Shown piece by piece: positions 47,011-58,739 of a stretch of 64,000 bases of DNA (its first letter is position 1; the number at the start of each line of letters is the position of its first letter). The notes under the pieces were generated by a model. The model saw only the letters and a program-made list of their open reading frames with translations, was not told the origin of the DNA and searched no databases. This DNA comes from Dolomedes plantarius. Taxonomy: Eukaryota; Arthropoda; Arachnida; Araneae; Dolomedidae. Location of the stretch: positions 129,880,948 to 129,944,947 of the forward strand of contig OU015503.1 in NCBI GenBank assembly GCA_907164885.2. The letters run 5' to 3'. The position numbers were made by a program, and so were the translations under genes.

Positions 47011-47560
47011 TTCTGTAAGCTGTATAATTTCTATAAATGTGTAAAAATTATAAAAATGAACACACATTTCTATCAAAATTTCTGTTATTCTATGAATTAG
47101 ACTCGATGAAATAGAAATACATTCATCCCTTAGTCTGTCCAAAAAAAATTGTAAAGGCGCCATGTTTAAAACTTGCCATTTTGTCCACAAAGAAGCGTTA
47201 AGTGTGCTGTGTACTGACCCTATCGGATTCGCTCATCTCCATGTTAACCTCTACGGAGATGACACGTGTCCGGTGATCGGAGTGAAAGATTTTTAATATC
47301 TGAAGTAATTTTTACACCTTGGCCATTTTTCTTTTTGAAAATGTGTGCGAATAATATTTTAAAATTCAAATTATTCGTGGAAAAAACTTTGTCTTGTGTG
47401 TTTTGAACGCTCCCAAATTCCGTCGGTGGACGTAATTTATAAAACGAATCCTGTCGCAAGGTTTGGGGTTATCTGAATAATCTTATCCATTTTTATTGGA
47501 TGTTCGGCATTTATGAAGCTGTCAGTTGTTTTAACATCGAGGTGAGCTAATCCAATCTGG
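46990..47560 (+). repeat. segment whose inverted copy lies at 52760-53290
   Basis: Reverse-complemented, 46990-47250 ('agcgaatccgatagggtcag', 'cttctttgtggacaaaatgg', 'gacagactaagggatgaatg') matches 53087-53290, and 47510-47610 ('cgtttaaggctgc', 'agctcacctcgatgtta') matches 52770-52850. A neighbouring stretch, 47660-47940, instead has a direct copy at 53840-54120 ('cattctgagacttctcttt', 'cggttgcagg'). Confidence 0.8.
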
Positions 47561-47999
47561 GTTAGTACACGGCAGCCTTAAACGTTATAAAGAAAATTCA
47601 TGTGTAAGAGGTGTGTCAGTCATCAGAGGGACAGCAGACCATCTCATAGTCCAACTTTTAACGGTTTTCTTGCATTTAGATGAATTTGTTCTAACCATCT
47701 GCTTGCCGGATAAGTTTCAGCCAGGGTTCGATTCTGAGACTTCTCTTTAGAGGCGGTTGCAGGTTACTATGATTATTTTTTCGAGTCGTCCCCGGGCCAT
47801 TTGAATATTGACAAGTGTACACTTCGAGATTCAGTCGATAGGAAAAATATGGAGGAACAAACAGCGAGTAATGCTTAGAAATTGGAATGAGAAACCGCGG
47901 TAATTTATAATTGTCGCTTGCCACGACCACCACGTTAAATAATACCTAAATAATAGAAAACGCATGTAAAAGGACTAGCTTATATTGGCACGTCGATAC

Positions 48000-49480
48000 T
48001 ATTGTACAAAATATTGTTTTCGTCTATCTATAGAGATGGGGTTCATACAGTTGGCATCATTGCATCTCAACTTATATCTATGGTATAAAGTCAAAAATAA
48101 ATATTGGATATTTGTTAGAATTGTTTGAAAAAATATTTCGACTTGTATCAATTTTGTATACAAAAGTACATTCCTTTGTACAAAAGATCCAAGTCGATAT
48201 TATATATCTGCGATTTGTATAAAAGCCATATATCTGCGATTGGTAAAGATGGTAAAGATTGGTATATATCTGCGATTGGTAATGATGACTTGGTATCACT
48301 GTTTTTTGACTCGGGCCCTTTATTCCGGGCTCCATAGATATTTTCAAAGTCTAAATACGTAAGAGGATTTATCATTCTGTGTTGAAATGTAATTTTCAAA
48401 TGATTTTAGGAATTTCTTGAAAAGGACGCCTAAACGAATGCCGTTTTCAAAATTTGAACAGCTTTTAATGCCGTACAATAGGGATTATAATACGTAATCG
48501 GAGAAATATTTTTATTACAACTAGCGAGAAATCGGCCCAAAATGCTAAAAACATTGTACGAATTTTCCCATTGATTTGACCGCTTTCCGAGTAGATCTGT
48601 TGGCGAGCATTTAATAACAACTGTTTCTATCCTTTTTTTATTATTATTCAGGTAAATCCGAGGTCTCGAAGTGCGTCTTTATTCCCTTTTCGGTATTACC
48701 GCGCATCGAACGGGACACGATTCTCTCGAGAAAGGGAGGAAAGAAAAATAAACACTTTTAACGTCGAGCACAAATTATGACTATGCTTAGCCCGAGGCGA
48801 GTTTTGAAAAACAACCTGCGGCTTACTTCAGATGCAACGGAGCCCATGCTTACAAATTAGAGTCGGTCTTTCTTATACAATCATGAACGAGGGCTATAGA
48901 AGTGGTGGTAATAATTGGTGAAAGGCGTGAAAGAGTTTTCAGAACCGCTGTTTAGTTGTCAGTAGGCCCTACTGAACCACCGCAGTCCGGATTAACGTCC
49001 TTTGAAGCTCACATAATTTTATTCTTTTACCTGGTAGACAGCACCCTTAGTGAGCTTACACTGCGCGAGACTGATGGGGCAACTATAATGTTTATTTTAA
49101 TTCCCTTTGGCACACATGATTAGTGTGTTGAAGGCTTGTGAAATGAAGCTAATAACCGCCAATTTATGGAAGTAATTAACGTGCTGTTAATTTAGCCGTT
49201 TTGATGTCGTTTTGCTTTTCCTTCCGAACGCTGACGATTGGGAATTTTGTGTTAATTTTAGTTACGGGTTTTAGCTCTAATTAACTACAGCTTGGCGATA
49301 CTACGTAACGGTGAAGTCTGTTTTTAACATCTGGTCGACAGCACCCTTAGTAGTGTACGAAAACTGTGCTTTAGTTTGGCACTACTTGTATTACCAGCTC
49401 CATTACTCCCCAGCACCAACCAATTATGTGTCTTGCATGCTTCTTATTTTGGCTTATTTTTAAAGCATTATTCAGAATGC
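48000..49480. other. no supported gene; short local repeats
   Basis: At 48195-48290 'tatatctgcgattggta' occurs four times with small changes. At 49030 and 49330 two stretches share 'gacagcacccttagt'. Otherwise nothing recognised. Confidence 0.45.
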
Positions 49481-52400
49481 TGAACAAGTCTAATAAACTT
49501 ATTCCCTTGAATATTAACTATTTCTAACAGCACGAATTTTCGCCTTTACCAGGCAGATGTTGGCTAAAAAACGCTGACCTTTACAAGATTCGACTTCAAA
49601 TATCGAAAAATACACGCTTTCTAGCATGAGAATTTGCAAAACTCTCCCTGACCGAGCTAAGAGCGAAAAACATTGCTCGGGACATTTTCATTTCGATTCA
49701 GATTCGTGTAGTCAAACGAAATGTTTCATTACGTATACTTGATGTTCCCAAATATTACTTTTACTAAAATAAGATAACCTCAGGAACTCCGCTTTCGGTG
49801 CAGAATCAATTTTACAAGCGAATTGACTTAGAGAAGTGTTATTTAAAATCACAAACTGCGTTGCCAACCCCAAGTCGCAAATAAATATAGCTCGCAAAAC
49901 CATACTAAAAAAACTATGAAACTTTGAATAATTTTTAACAGAAATGTCATTCTGGTTTATTTAAAACATTTTTTAAAACTATCTATGTTTTGGATTGACT
50001 AATGTAACCATGGTGATTAATTTCATTTTATCTCCATGAATTCAACCGATTCACAAAATCGTTTGATCATCTCTTTTTCCAGACACTAAAATGAATATTC
50101 AAAAAAGATTACACGTCTTTTTGTCAATAATAGAATAATAAAGGGAATAAGAAAATGGCGTCATCGTGACGAATTTTGTGAAATCTACAATTTTCATTAA
50201 GAACTATGAAATGATCATATTTATATACCATATTCAGAATTTCGAGACATACACTCTGAAAAATTAATTTTAACGGAACTGAATTTGCAAAAATTAGATA
50301 TAATTAATGGATTTACAATTGTTTGCTTTCGTCACATATTTATATTTACAAATAAATAATTATTATCATTATTCAAATGCAAAGTAAAATTAAATTTGCG
50401 TAAAGGAATATAAAATCGAACTCAACTTGTTATGCAATAAGATTCTTCTGGGCTCTATGGAAGCAAATAGCCACTTTGTTAAAAAATATGTACTTTCAAA
50501 GGATAAATTTATATCAAGAAAGACAACAATTTTATAATTATCCGTCTGCCATTTAAAAATTCACCTCCTTGTTTTTTCTGGCTCCGTGGTTTCTATCCGA
50601 TATCGGTTTTTACGTTTCCATGGTTACGTCGTTTGAGATTTTCAAGCACATTCCTTAAATTAAAATCGTAATGTAAATAATATCGTAACGATATTATATT
50701 GTCCGTCAGTTTAACATAGCTATACGCTTACACTGTTTCCGTTCGAAACTGCATGTGGTTTTCAAAATGGCGAGATTGAATGTCAGATATTTCGCCAAAT
50801 ATCACGAATCAAATTCGCTACTTGTCGCTGTACTGATTTATACCTCGGAGCTATCGTGTTTTGTAGAATCGTGAGAGATGGACTAGAAATAGTTATTTGA
50901 AAAAATTCCATCCGTTGGTAGGGCGCGAGTCCCGCATTCGGCATGGATACTCGTAGCCTGTTCGGAATAGCCTTCGAGCTGTAGGTAGGTCCCGGTACAG
51001 ATTGCACGAGGTAAACGCCAGAATCCTCGAAATCAGGATACATTTGAAAAAACAAAAATGTATTCAAACCGATTTATCTCAATAAAACATTTAAAGCTGT
51101 ACTATGAAAATCGTCTGCTGATTCACCTACATACATGTACGTGACATGGGGAGGAACGAAAATTTTTTTTAAAGCTGCAAACTAACTTTCGCATGGTCAA
51201 AACAAAAACCCGTTAGAGCCCGAAAAAAATTATACAACTTAAAAACAAATTTAAATGCTATTTGCTGCGTCCTGAAAGAAAATTACTAAATCCACAAGAA
51301 TCATCGGGATCGAAAACTGATTGGAAATATATTTACGAGAATCGATATGAATAACACGCTGTTTGGAAATAATTGTCGATAAACCATTAAGTTTTCGAAA
51401 GGCATTTTTAGTTAGTAGAAGTTCATAAGAAAAGGCTAATACTGCAAACTTTTTATTTCCAAAGTCGTTCTCGAAATATTAATGTATTTTTAATTTTTCG
51501 CCATTTTTTTTTTCGTAATAAGATGCCATAGAGTAACTGACACAAATTTTGGCGGGAGTATGACGTCATTTCGGCTTTATAGACAAGAATTCTCCTTCTC
51601 TCCTGCTAACCTGAGCTGAGAAATATTTCGATATTTTCCAATTTATAAATTCACTCCTTCGTGAATGTACTCTGAATGCCGTCAGCTCAGTATTAAAATT
51701 AATTTTTTAAGCCACGCGCGACATTTCAAGAAAATTGAAAGGTTTCGGCGACCGTAAGAACAAAAAAGAAATTCAGGTGGTCTCTTCTGACGAAACTACC
51801 GCGAGTTATTAACGTAGGATTACTTATCGTTGCTTATCTCTTTTATATGCATGTATGTACTATGTGTATATGCATCTGCAGGTATGCAGGTATGCATATA
51901 TATATACATATATGTATGTCAAAATTTTGATGCATTTTGATAATTTTATGTTTAACTGTTTACTGCTTGTCCAAGCGATACAGACAAGGTATGGCACGCT
52001 GCAAGAATTATAACTCGCGAGGTACGGACGGACGGTTTTAGCGTTATGGGGGAACATAATCCATAACTCATTCATAATTACACCAGTCATGTCAAAATGT
52101 TCATACGATTCACACTTTTCTTGTATCATGTTTGTAATATCTGAAGTGGAAAAGTTCTCGGGCATTCAATTTCGATTTGCGGAAAAGTTTCGTTATGTTC
52201 GTTTTAGAAGATCTTTACAAAAATCATCGTCAAAAAATTAATTAAATACTGGTTCACTGTGAGCGAAGTAACCCCATTTTGTGAAACATTAATTTTTTAA
52301 ATATCCTTTGCTCGAAATATAATTAATAATCATTGTATAAAATTTTTTCCAGCAAGCAGATGGCATCAGCTCGAAAGAACTCATCTAAAAGCGAGAAATC

Positions 52401-52497
52401 CGTTAAAAGTTGGGCCGTGAGTCACGCACCTCTTGCATACACGTGCATCAATTGCGATTTTAAAAGCTGAAAACTAACCGTCGTAATGCCGAAATAA
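49480..52497. repeat. large duplicated block, copy B, with empty insertion sites
   Basis: Direct copy of copy A at 27990-36587. It lacks the Helitron (junction near 50128, 'gtcaataatagaataataaa') and the Tc1 element (junction at 51324, 'tggaaatatatttacgag'), and lacks two further stretches present in A. At 50390-50535 it has a short stretch of its own. Confidence 0.92.
50907..51020 (+). ncRNA. SINE fragment, duplicate of 33340-33470
   Basis: 'gggcgcgagtcccgcattcg' and 'gtaggtcccggtacagattg'; part of copy B. Confidence 0.5.
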
Positions 52498-52759
52498 AAA
52501 GCCGTTACAAGAAACCGCGATGGTGCATTTTTAATTCTTTGTCTACGAGTACGTAAAAAGAAGCAAATATTTTTTGCTATTCATTTTGTAAAAATTTGTC
52601 GTTGCTATAAAGTTTCGATTTTAATTAAATTTGAAACTGAATGACAGTTCGTCGTCCAAAAACACATAAATGGTTGGGCCCAAATTTTTAAAAGCCGGAC
52701 ATGAGTAGCGAACGAGAAGTCGGCCTCGTCAGACAACTGTCTAATATTACTTCAAAAAG

Positions 52760-53290
52760 GCGATTTTGTTTTCTTTATAACGTTTAAGGCTGCTGTCGAC
52801 TAACACGAATTGGACTAGCTCACCTCGATGTTAACCTTTGGAGAATAAAAATGGTATTTTCAGATTGCCCGAACTCTTTGCACGTTGAAACGGGATTCAT
52901 TTTATAAATTGCGTCCGCCGAAAGAATTTAGGAAACACACGAGACAAGATTTTTTTTTTTCCACCGAATATTTTATATTTTAAATCATTACTTGCAAAAC
53001 TTTTAAAAAAGTAAAATGACCCGCGGTCTAAAATTTCTTCCACTAAAAAAAAAAAAATTTATTCCCAATCGACAATCGTTGGTACAGGTTAACGCGGAGG
53101 CGAGCGATTCCGATAGGGTTAGTACACGGCACCCTTAAAACCTTCTTTGTGGTCAAAATGGCGCCTTCTCAAATTTTTGGACAGACTAAGTGATGAATGT
53201 ATTTCTATTAAATAGAGTCTATTTCACAGAATGACTGAAATTTCGGGAGAAATATGTGTTTATTTTTAACATTTTTACAGATTATACAGC
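52760..53290 (-). repeat. inverted partner of 46990-47560
   Basis: See 46990-47560. Together the pair forms a 5-6 kb-spaced inverted repeat that flanks copy B. Confidence 0.8.
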
Positions 53291-54130
53291 TTTAAAAAAA
53301 GGTTTTAAAAATTTTGTAGGAATGTTTTAGACAGTAATCTGATGTCTCCAAGTTCTCGATCGCAACTTTTGGCCCTTTTTTACAAATGACGCCATTTGAG
53401 AGCACTCGTGAATGTGGGCAGTTGTTTTTAGACCTAAAACGGGAGCTAGAATCGCAACCCCAAAACACGTTGCATTTATAAGATTGAGCATCTCGTGAAA
53501 TCATTAAATATACTGGTGTTCTTTGCATAATTATTTTTGTGTTTTTGGATGACGAACTGTCATTTAGTTCGAACTTTAATTCTCAAGTTTAAATTTTATA
53601 GTGGTGACAATTTTTGCAAAGTGAAAAACAAAAAATGTAGTTGCTTCTTTTTATATACTCCTATTCAACCTTTAAAAACGTTCGGATTTATTTCTAATTC
53701 GCATTGCGGTTTCTTGTCGAAAGTGCCTGCTTAACATTCCAACGACTTTTTGTTTTCCCCTTCTCGACGGTTAGTTTATAGCATTTCAAATCATGAAAGG
53801 AAAATCTTTTCTCCCCAATTCGTGTACATGTAAGAGTAATATGCAGACGATCTTTCTGGAGTTCAGATGAATTGTTTTGACTATGTGCCTGCTGGAAAAG
53901 ATTATGTAGCGTTCCATTCTGAGACTTCTCTTTCGAGCCGGTTGCAGGATTTCACATTTACAATAGTTGTATTTTGCGGTCGCGAGTCATTTAAAATATA
54001 TTAATCTAGACTTGTGTATACGTAGCGATGCACAGAAAATAACTTAAACGGAGCAGTGCTTAGCAGTGCTTTGAAATCGGATTAAGAAACCGAAATTTAT
54101 GGGTAATTTATAATCCGCGTACGACGCCGA
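53290..54130. other. no gene; includes direct repeat partner 53840-54120
   Basis: Short frames only (for example 53292-53528 minus, 53537-53734 plus). The right part is the direct copy of 47660-47940. Confidence 0.45.
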
Positions 54131-54133
54131 TAT

Positions 54134-54196
54134 ACAGTGGCTCCCAAAAGTGTTCGTACACTTACGATTTTCAATGAAATAAGGGTCTATCCATTG
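54134..54196 (+). mobile_element. orphan end of the 33.8-kb Tc1 family
   Basis: CAGTGGCTCCCAAAAGTGTT and the next 40 bases match the terminus of the 33769-35408 element, after TA. It is joined abruptly at 54197 to a copy of the dispersed repeat at 38530, so the rest of the element is gone. Confidence 0.88.
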
Positions 54197-54259
54197 CATC
54201 GATAATCATGCTTGAATCCCTGAATATATTATTAATTGTCATTTTCAGAATGTGCTAGG

Positions 54260-55250
54260 AACTGATTAAACACTCCATAGAGTGAATGAATTCGTAGAAA
54301 CCCTTTTCCGACGACCACCCCTCGAAACGACCACTTTTTTTCATTATAGAATATAGGTTTCTGTGCAAATCTTTTTTTAATTATTGTATTCGGTTGATAT
54401 AACACGTCCTGATATAGGATTTGTAAAGATTTAGATATAGGATTCCTGAATATAGGATTTGTAGAGCCGAAAAAACAATCTGTAAATACTGCTTTACTTC
54501 TAACACAGCAGCATTCGACAAGTATTCATCTGGCTTTTATGTTAGTCGGATACTTTTTATCTATTTAAATGAAGCACGAAACAAACCTTGCATAGACATT
54601 AATTATAATTGATGCTTTCTTTGGAGCTAAGGAAATGCTATTGAACTGCCGCAATTTATAGAAAACAGTAGAAATTAGCAAGTATTTTCAATTTGGTTTA
54701 AACGTTGACGATTCATAAAAAGTTTACAGTAATTTTTCGATGTGTCGAATCGGGAATTAATTTTTTTTTTTTGTTCTCAATTATTAAGCAAGCTTCATTT
54801 AGCATACTGAACACTTTCCGACCTCCTTATGTCCAAACTCCGCGTTGACACGCGAGATTTCGAGGCGACTCGAACCGATAACATCCTAGATGCTTTGAGA
54901 AAATACTAGATGCAATCACTCGTCGGAAATGCCAGATATAAATTTTATTTCCTATCTCTTTAGACAATGTTTTTTAAAAAATCATTCCTACAGAAAAGAC
55001 CGCACGAAATATTTATTAATCCGAGAGATGCAGTCGGCTGCAAAAATGTCTCGAACAAGCGATTAGGAATCTGTTTTTACAAAGTAACGAATAGCACTTA
55101 AATGAGTCTACTTTTCTCAAGTTGTTTTCTTTTTTTCTTTTTGAAGATTCTGACGCGTTTTTAACTAGGCCACGAATGAGATAAAAATTGGATCGGTAGA
55201 TCTTACAAAATGCGTTACGATGACGTCTATTTTCTCTTCAGTGTGTCCTG
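54260..55250. other. no supported gene
   Basis: AT-rich. At 54395-54475 a short motif, 'tataggatttgtaaag/tagag', is tandemly repeated. No frames of note. Confidence 0.4.
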
Positions 55251-55426
55251 ACACTTGACATCTCTTCTCCATTATATTGAAGGGCCAATATATTGGAGGG
55301 ATATTATATATATTCCAATATATTGGCTGGGCCGCAAGTTTGACACCCCTGGTGTAGACGGTAGCACAGGATGCTGTCCAGACGATAGGACAGGTGTGAG
55401 TGTCATAAAAATTGGAGAGCGTAAAA

Positions 55427-55485
55427 ATGCGCATCGTATAGTTGTCGGCGTCTCGGTTTAGAATCCAGGATAGGGCATGGACGGT
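55427..55485 (+). ncRNA. SINE head (family 2), truncated
   Basis: 'gcgcatcgtatagttgtcgg' and 'aggatagggcatgg' match the head at 30791 and 41306, then switch directly to the repeat found at 39090. Confidence 0.65.
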
Positions 55486-55489
55486 TTAA

Positions 55490-56096
55490 AATTTCAAAAA
55501 TTTAATGTTGAGACATTGTTTTAACTGTTTTGGACGAATAAGGTTTATACTTGCTACATGATGCTCTCGACATGTCTATCCTAATTATGCCGGACGATGG
55601 CCGAAAGGCTAGGGCGCTGGCCTTCGGTACCTAAGTCCGAGTCCCATTCTCTGCATGAACGTGAGTAACCGTTAGGGTATATACATGTGTGTGCTCGAGT
55701 GTATTGTGCGTTTTCTTATTACTCTTCGTTGGATTCCATAACTTCCAATAAACTCGATAAGAACACTAATGACGGGTAAAACATCATGACCCAACACGTC
55801 AAAAATTTAGAGTCGGAATAATACTTTTCAGTTTAATTAAAACAATCAACTGAACGTCTTCCATTCACTTTTTATGAATGCCCTGGGTGCCAAATCAAGC
55901 GGAAGCTTTGTGGTACTGTACTACAGCCAGCGGTTCGTAGCGAAGCCAGCGGAAGCGGCTTTTCTGTAATGTTTTTGGACGGATGCGTAACATAGCGTAG
56001 CGGAGTGGAGCAAGGGTATCTGAGCGAAGCGAAGATCCCGTGTGCGCTTACGAGTCTCGTAAAGCCAGCGGGAAGTTTGTTTCCCAGCTACCGCTA
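55490..56096 (+). repeat. second copy of the 39.09-39.66 kb region with tRNA-like head
   Basis: It follows 39090-39660 closely, including the tRNA-like segment at 55596-55668 and one CCAGCGG-rich unit at 55895-56090. It lacks the tandem duplication present at 39.5-40.0 kb. Confidence 0.85.
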
Positions 56097-56261
56097 GATA
56101 ACTACCGCTTTGATGAAATATTTGAAAAAAATTAAAATTGTAACCAGTTTTACTAATCTCATTCCCAACGTAAAAAGGTTGTGATTGGAAATCTAATCTT
56201 TTCCGATGTCTTTCTTTTTATCATTTTTTTTTAATTATGGAACTCATAATATTCTTGGCAG

Positions 56262-56482
56262 GGGGGCCGTGGCGGCCTTGTGGTACAGCGCGCTGGTTTT
56301 CGGTGCTGAGGGTGCTCAGATCGAATCCTGGCGGCCATTAAAACGCCTCCGTTTGTGTCGTCCCTTCATAGGGGGCAATGCTGGTCTGCCTATATGGCAC
56401 CCCCATAATAAAATGGCCAGCAAAACTGCGGTGAATTATAGGTGAATGTCTTCGCGACAAGTGCCTCCGCATTGAAAAAAAA
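56262..56482 (+). ncRNA. tRNA-derived SINE (family 3), complete with A-rich tail
   Basis: A-box-like GTGGCGGCCTTGTGGTACAG and B-box-like AGATCGAATCC are followed by 'gcctccgtttgtgtcgtccc', 'ggcaatgctggtctgcctat', 'aataaaatggccagcaaaac', 'agtgcctccgcattg' and an A run. This is the normal order for a polymerase III-transcribed SINE moved by a LINE enzyme. Confidence 0.8.
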
Positions 56483-56502
56483 AATTCTTGGCAGGTCATT
56501 TA

Positions 56503-56507
<5 letters not shown>

Positions 56508-56541
<34 letters not shown>

Positions 56542-56546
56542 TATAT
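56508..56546. repeat. AT microsatellite
   Basis: Alternating AT with one interruption, just after the SINE. Confidence 0.95.
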
Positions 56547-56673
56547 GGTCTGAATTCAGTTTTGGCATCCCATTCCTTAATCCGCCACAATTTTTTTAAA
56601 TGTGTCTAATGATACGCGGTTTTCTATTATTTAACGAACAATCCAACTAACTAGATGACGACGTCATCTAAAG

Positions 56674-56985
56674 CAGTGCTCCCCAACCTTTTAATCGCCG
56701 CTCAACGTTTGATAATTTTACCGCGGCCCGCCGAGGAGGGGCAATGACTGCAATTTTAATTCATAATTTTGAAATGTTTGATAAACAATAAACTTATTTA
56801 AAATAGTTACAAGATTTCTTCTGTTACAAAGGTATAAATTAGCACAAAGTCGCACCAACCCTACAGAAATACACCGCATTAAATAAAATTGAAATAATTT
56901 AATGTTCCTTGGGCGGCCCGGTACCATTTGATCCACGGACCGGTACATCTCGCTCCCCCCCAAGAGAAAAACCTGGGCGCGCCAG
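56674..56985. mobile_element. hAT-like miniature element, ends imperfect
   Basis: The left end CAGTGCTCCCCAACCTTTTA is a typical hAT start, and the body has 'accgcggcccgccgag' and 'ggcggcccggtaccatttga', 'tccacggaccggtac', wording common in short hAT elements. The right terminus is not clear and the flanking 8-mers do not match. Confidence 0.5.
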
Positions 56986-57109
56986 TGTGTCTCATAATCC
57001 TTCAAGAATTCAGAATTTTATAATGATAAGAATTATTTTGTGACGCATCTCTGTGCATTCATTTTACTGCAATATTTTAAATCCGTTAGGAACGTTTTTT
57101 CTCTTTCAG

Positions 57110-57231
57110 AAAATGATTACCGCAACATTCCTCTGAGGAGAAACAACTTTCCCACTCTTAACTTTCCCCTGTTCAAATTTTCGCACGATCCGTTTCTGCG
57201 CCAGCTGTTTCCAGCAAGCATGTGGTGTTAG
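57110..57231 (+). CDS. possible terminal coding exon, unidentified host protein
   Basis: A strong acceptor, cgttttttctctttcag ending at 57109, opens a frame of 41 codons reading ENDYRNIPLRRNNFPTLNFP, then LFKFSHDPFLRQLFPASMWC and TAG. Unlike its AT-rich surroundings it uses balanced codons (TAC CGC AAC, CTG CGC CAG CTG) and has no low complexity. AATAAA lies 32 bases after the stop, at 57263-57268. Together these suggest a real last exon whose upstream exons lie beyond repeat-filled introns. The frame is also open upstream of the acceptor to an ATG at 57040, so a short unspliced frame is an alternative. The protein family is not recognised. Basic and aromatic residues dominate; no membrane segment or signal is seen. 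Confidence 0.4.
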
Positions 57232-57262
57232 TCAAACATCGAAACTATCTGACGTTTCCTCT

Positions 57263-57268
57263 AATAAA
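57263..57268 (+). promoter_or_regulatory. polyadenylation signal of the candidate exon
   Basis: AATAAA 32 bases after the stop, followed by further AATAAA-like repeats within 20 bases. Its meaning depends on the exon call. Confidence 0.35.
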
Positions 57269-57279
57269 AAATAAAAATA

Positions 57280-57840
57280 AAATGTGATCTCTTCGTAACC
57301 TACCATTTCAAAAACACGTGAGTGTGGCCGACGGACTTTTCGCTTCAGCGGGACTGTTGAGTTCAGGAGAAAGCTGAGCGCAAATAATTTTCGTTTCTCT
57401 CTGTTTATAAGTCTTAAGTTCTTGCTGAATCAACAAGTTTTCTGTTTCACATTTTTGAAAGTCTGTTTTCCAGATCTTCTGAAACGTTTACTCGGATAGA
57501 TTTAACTGTAGTGGAAACGGGTGGCTCGGCATTCATTTTCGATGTGCAAAAAAAAATGGAGGAAGTTCTTTTAAAAAATTCTATTTTAGTGGGTTTTGAA
57601 AGCGCTCTTTTCAAATAAATTTAGAATAGACACGCAAGATTTATTTATTTTCTCAAAGCGAGCAATTTACTATCTGTGGGAAAGTGAAACTATTATCTTA
57701 CCTCTCGTTGTTTTAAAAATTGAATCGCGGACGAAACATTTAGATACATTTTCGAGAGGATTTCATTTTTGTTAAATAACTGAAACAAATCGGCCGTTTT
57801 TATTCACTTGCAATTCCAGACGATAATTTATTATCGCCTC
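57280..57840. other. no supported gene
   Basis: AT-rich sequence downstream of the exon candidate; nothing recognised. Confidence 0.4.
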
Positions 57841-57844
57841 AAGA

Positions 57845-57938
57845 AATGTGACGTCATCGCGTAGTATCGTAATATGTTCCACCAAGCGAAATTTTTTTTT
57901 GTAATTCAGAAGTAGCATCACGATGACGTCACATTCCC
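57845..57938. repeat. inverted repeat with a CRE site in each arm
   Basis: AATGTGACGTCATCG in the left arm is mirrored by CGATGACGTCACATT in the right arm, about 65 bases apart. Each arm contains TGACGTCA, the palindromic CREB/ATF site. It may be a relic of a foldback element. Confidence 0.75.
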
Positions 57939-58204
57939 TCGGTGAAATTTTCGGGCGTCAAGGAAACAAAGAGACTGAGTGCAGTTTAAAACTGAACGCT
58001 CGCTTGAATTCCCGAAATAAACGCACTCCCTGCATGCAGGCCCTGATTTTCCGGTAGGCCGGGGCCTAGTGGCCCCCGGATGTTTCCCCCCCCCCCCAAA
58101 TTTTTATTTTAAAAGAAGAAGAAAAAAAAATTCCCCAATTCAATTTTTTTTTTTAATTTTACCTTTTTTATAGCAATTTTCTTTATATTTCTCCTTTCAA
58201 ATTT

Positions 58205-58560
58205 GACTTATAGTGTAGGGGTGCACTAAGAAATATTTTTGAAAAATTATTCTTAGATTTTTTAAATTTTCAAGCTGTTTGTAATTCTTTAAAGTTTGCA
58301 TTTAAAATAATAATCCGAGGGTTATAAAATTTATACCACGAGAAATATCCTAAAAATTCCTTCAAAATGAAATCTTTTTCGAATCTTTACCTTCATTTTC
58401 TGATTTTGGGGGAATTTTTAAAGATTAATTTTTAGAACTTAATTTATTAAATGCTGATCACGTGGTTTCTTTTCTTTTTTGTGATACTTTAAATTCATTT
58501 TGCGTCACGTGCATAACAATGAAATAAATTGACAAAAAAAATATTGAAATACGACAAAAG
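58205..58560 (+). mobile_element. truncated Helitron relative
   Basis: It shares 'atagtgtaggggtgcactaa', 'gaatctttacct', 'gatcacgtggtttc' and 'cgtcacgtgcataacaat' with 29190-29984. It lacks the leader, and no terminal hairpin was found after the AT tract at 58660. Confidence 0.8.
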
Positions 58561-58660
58561 ATAAAATTTAACCGCTATATTCATTGAAATGGGAGTTTTT
58601 TAAGAATTAATTCAAATTAGGATGTTTTATGGTTATTAAACATCCAAATTGATTGCATAC

Positions 58661-58663
<3 letters not shown>

Positions 58664-58720
<57 letters not shown>
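58664..58720. repeat. AT microsatellite
   Basis: Long alternating AT run with a single GT interruption. Confidence 0.97.
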
Positions 58721-58739
58721 CTTACTATTAACAGCTGAA

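Noticed and set aside
55340..55360. hAT terminus 'gtttgacacccctg'
   Set aside because: It resembles one hAT end, but no matching opposite end or target duplication was found, so it was not listed.
58030..58105. Short GC-rich foldback around 'ggccggggcctagtggccccc'
   Set aside because: Complementary G and C clusters are present, but there are no defined ends or target duplication to call an element.
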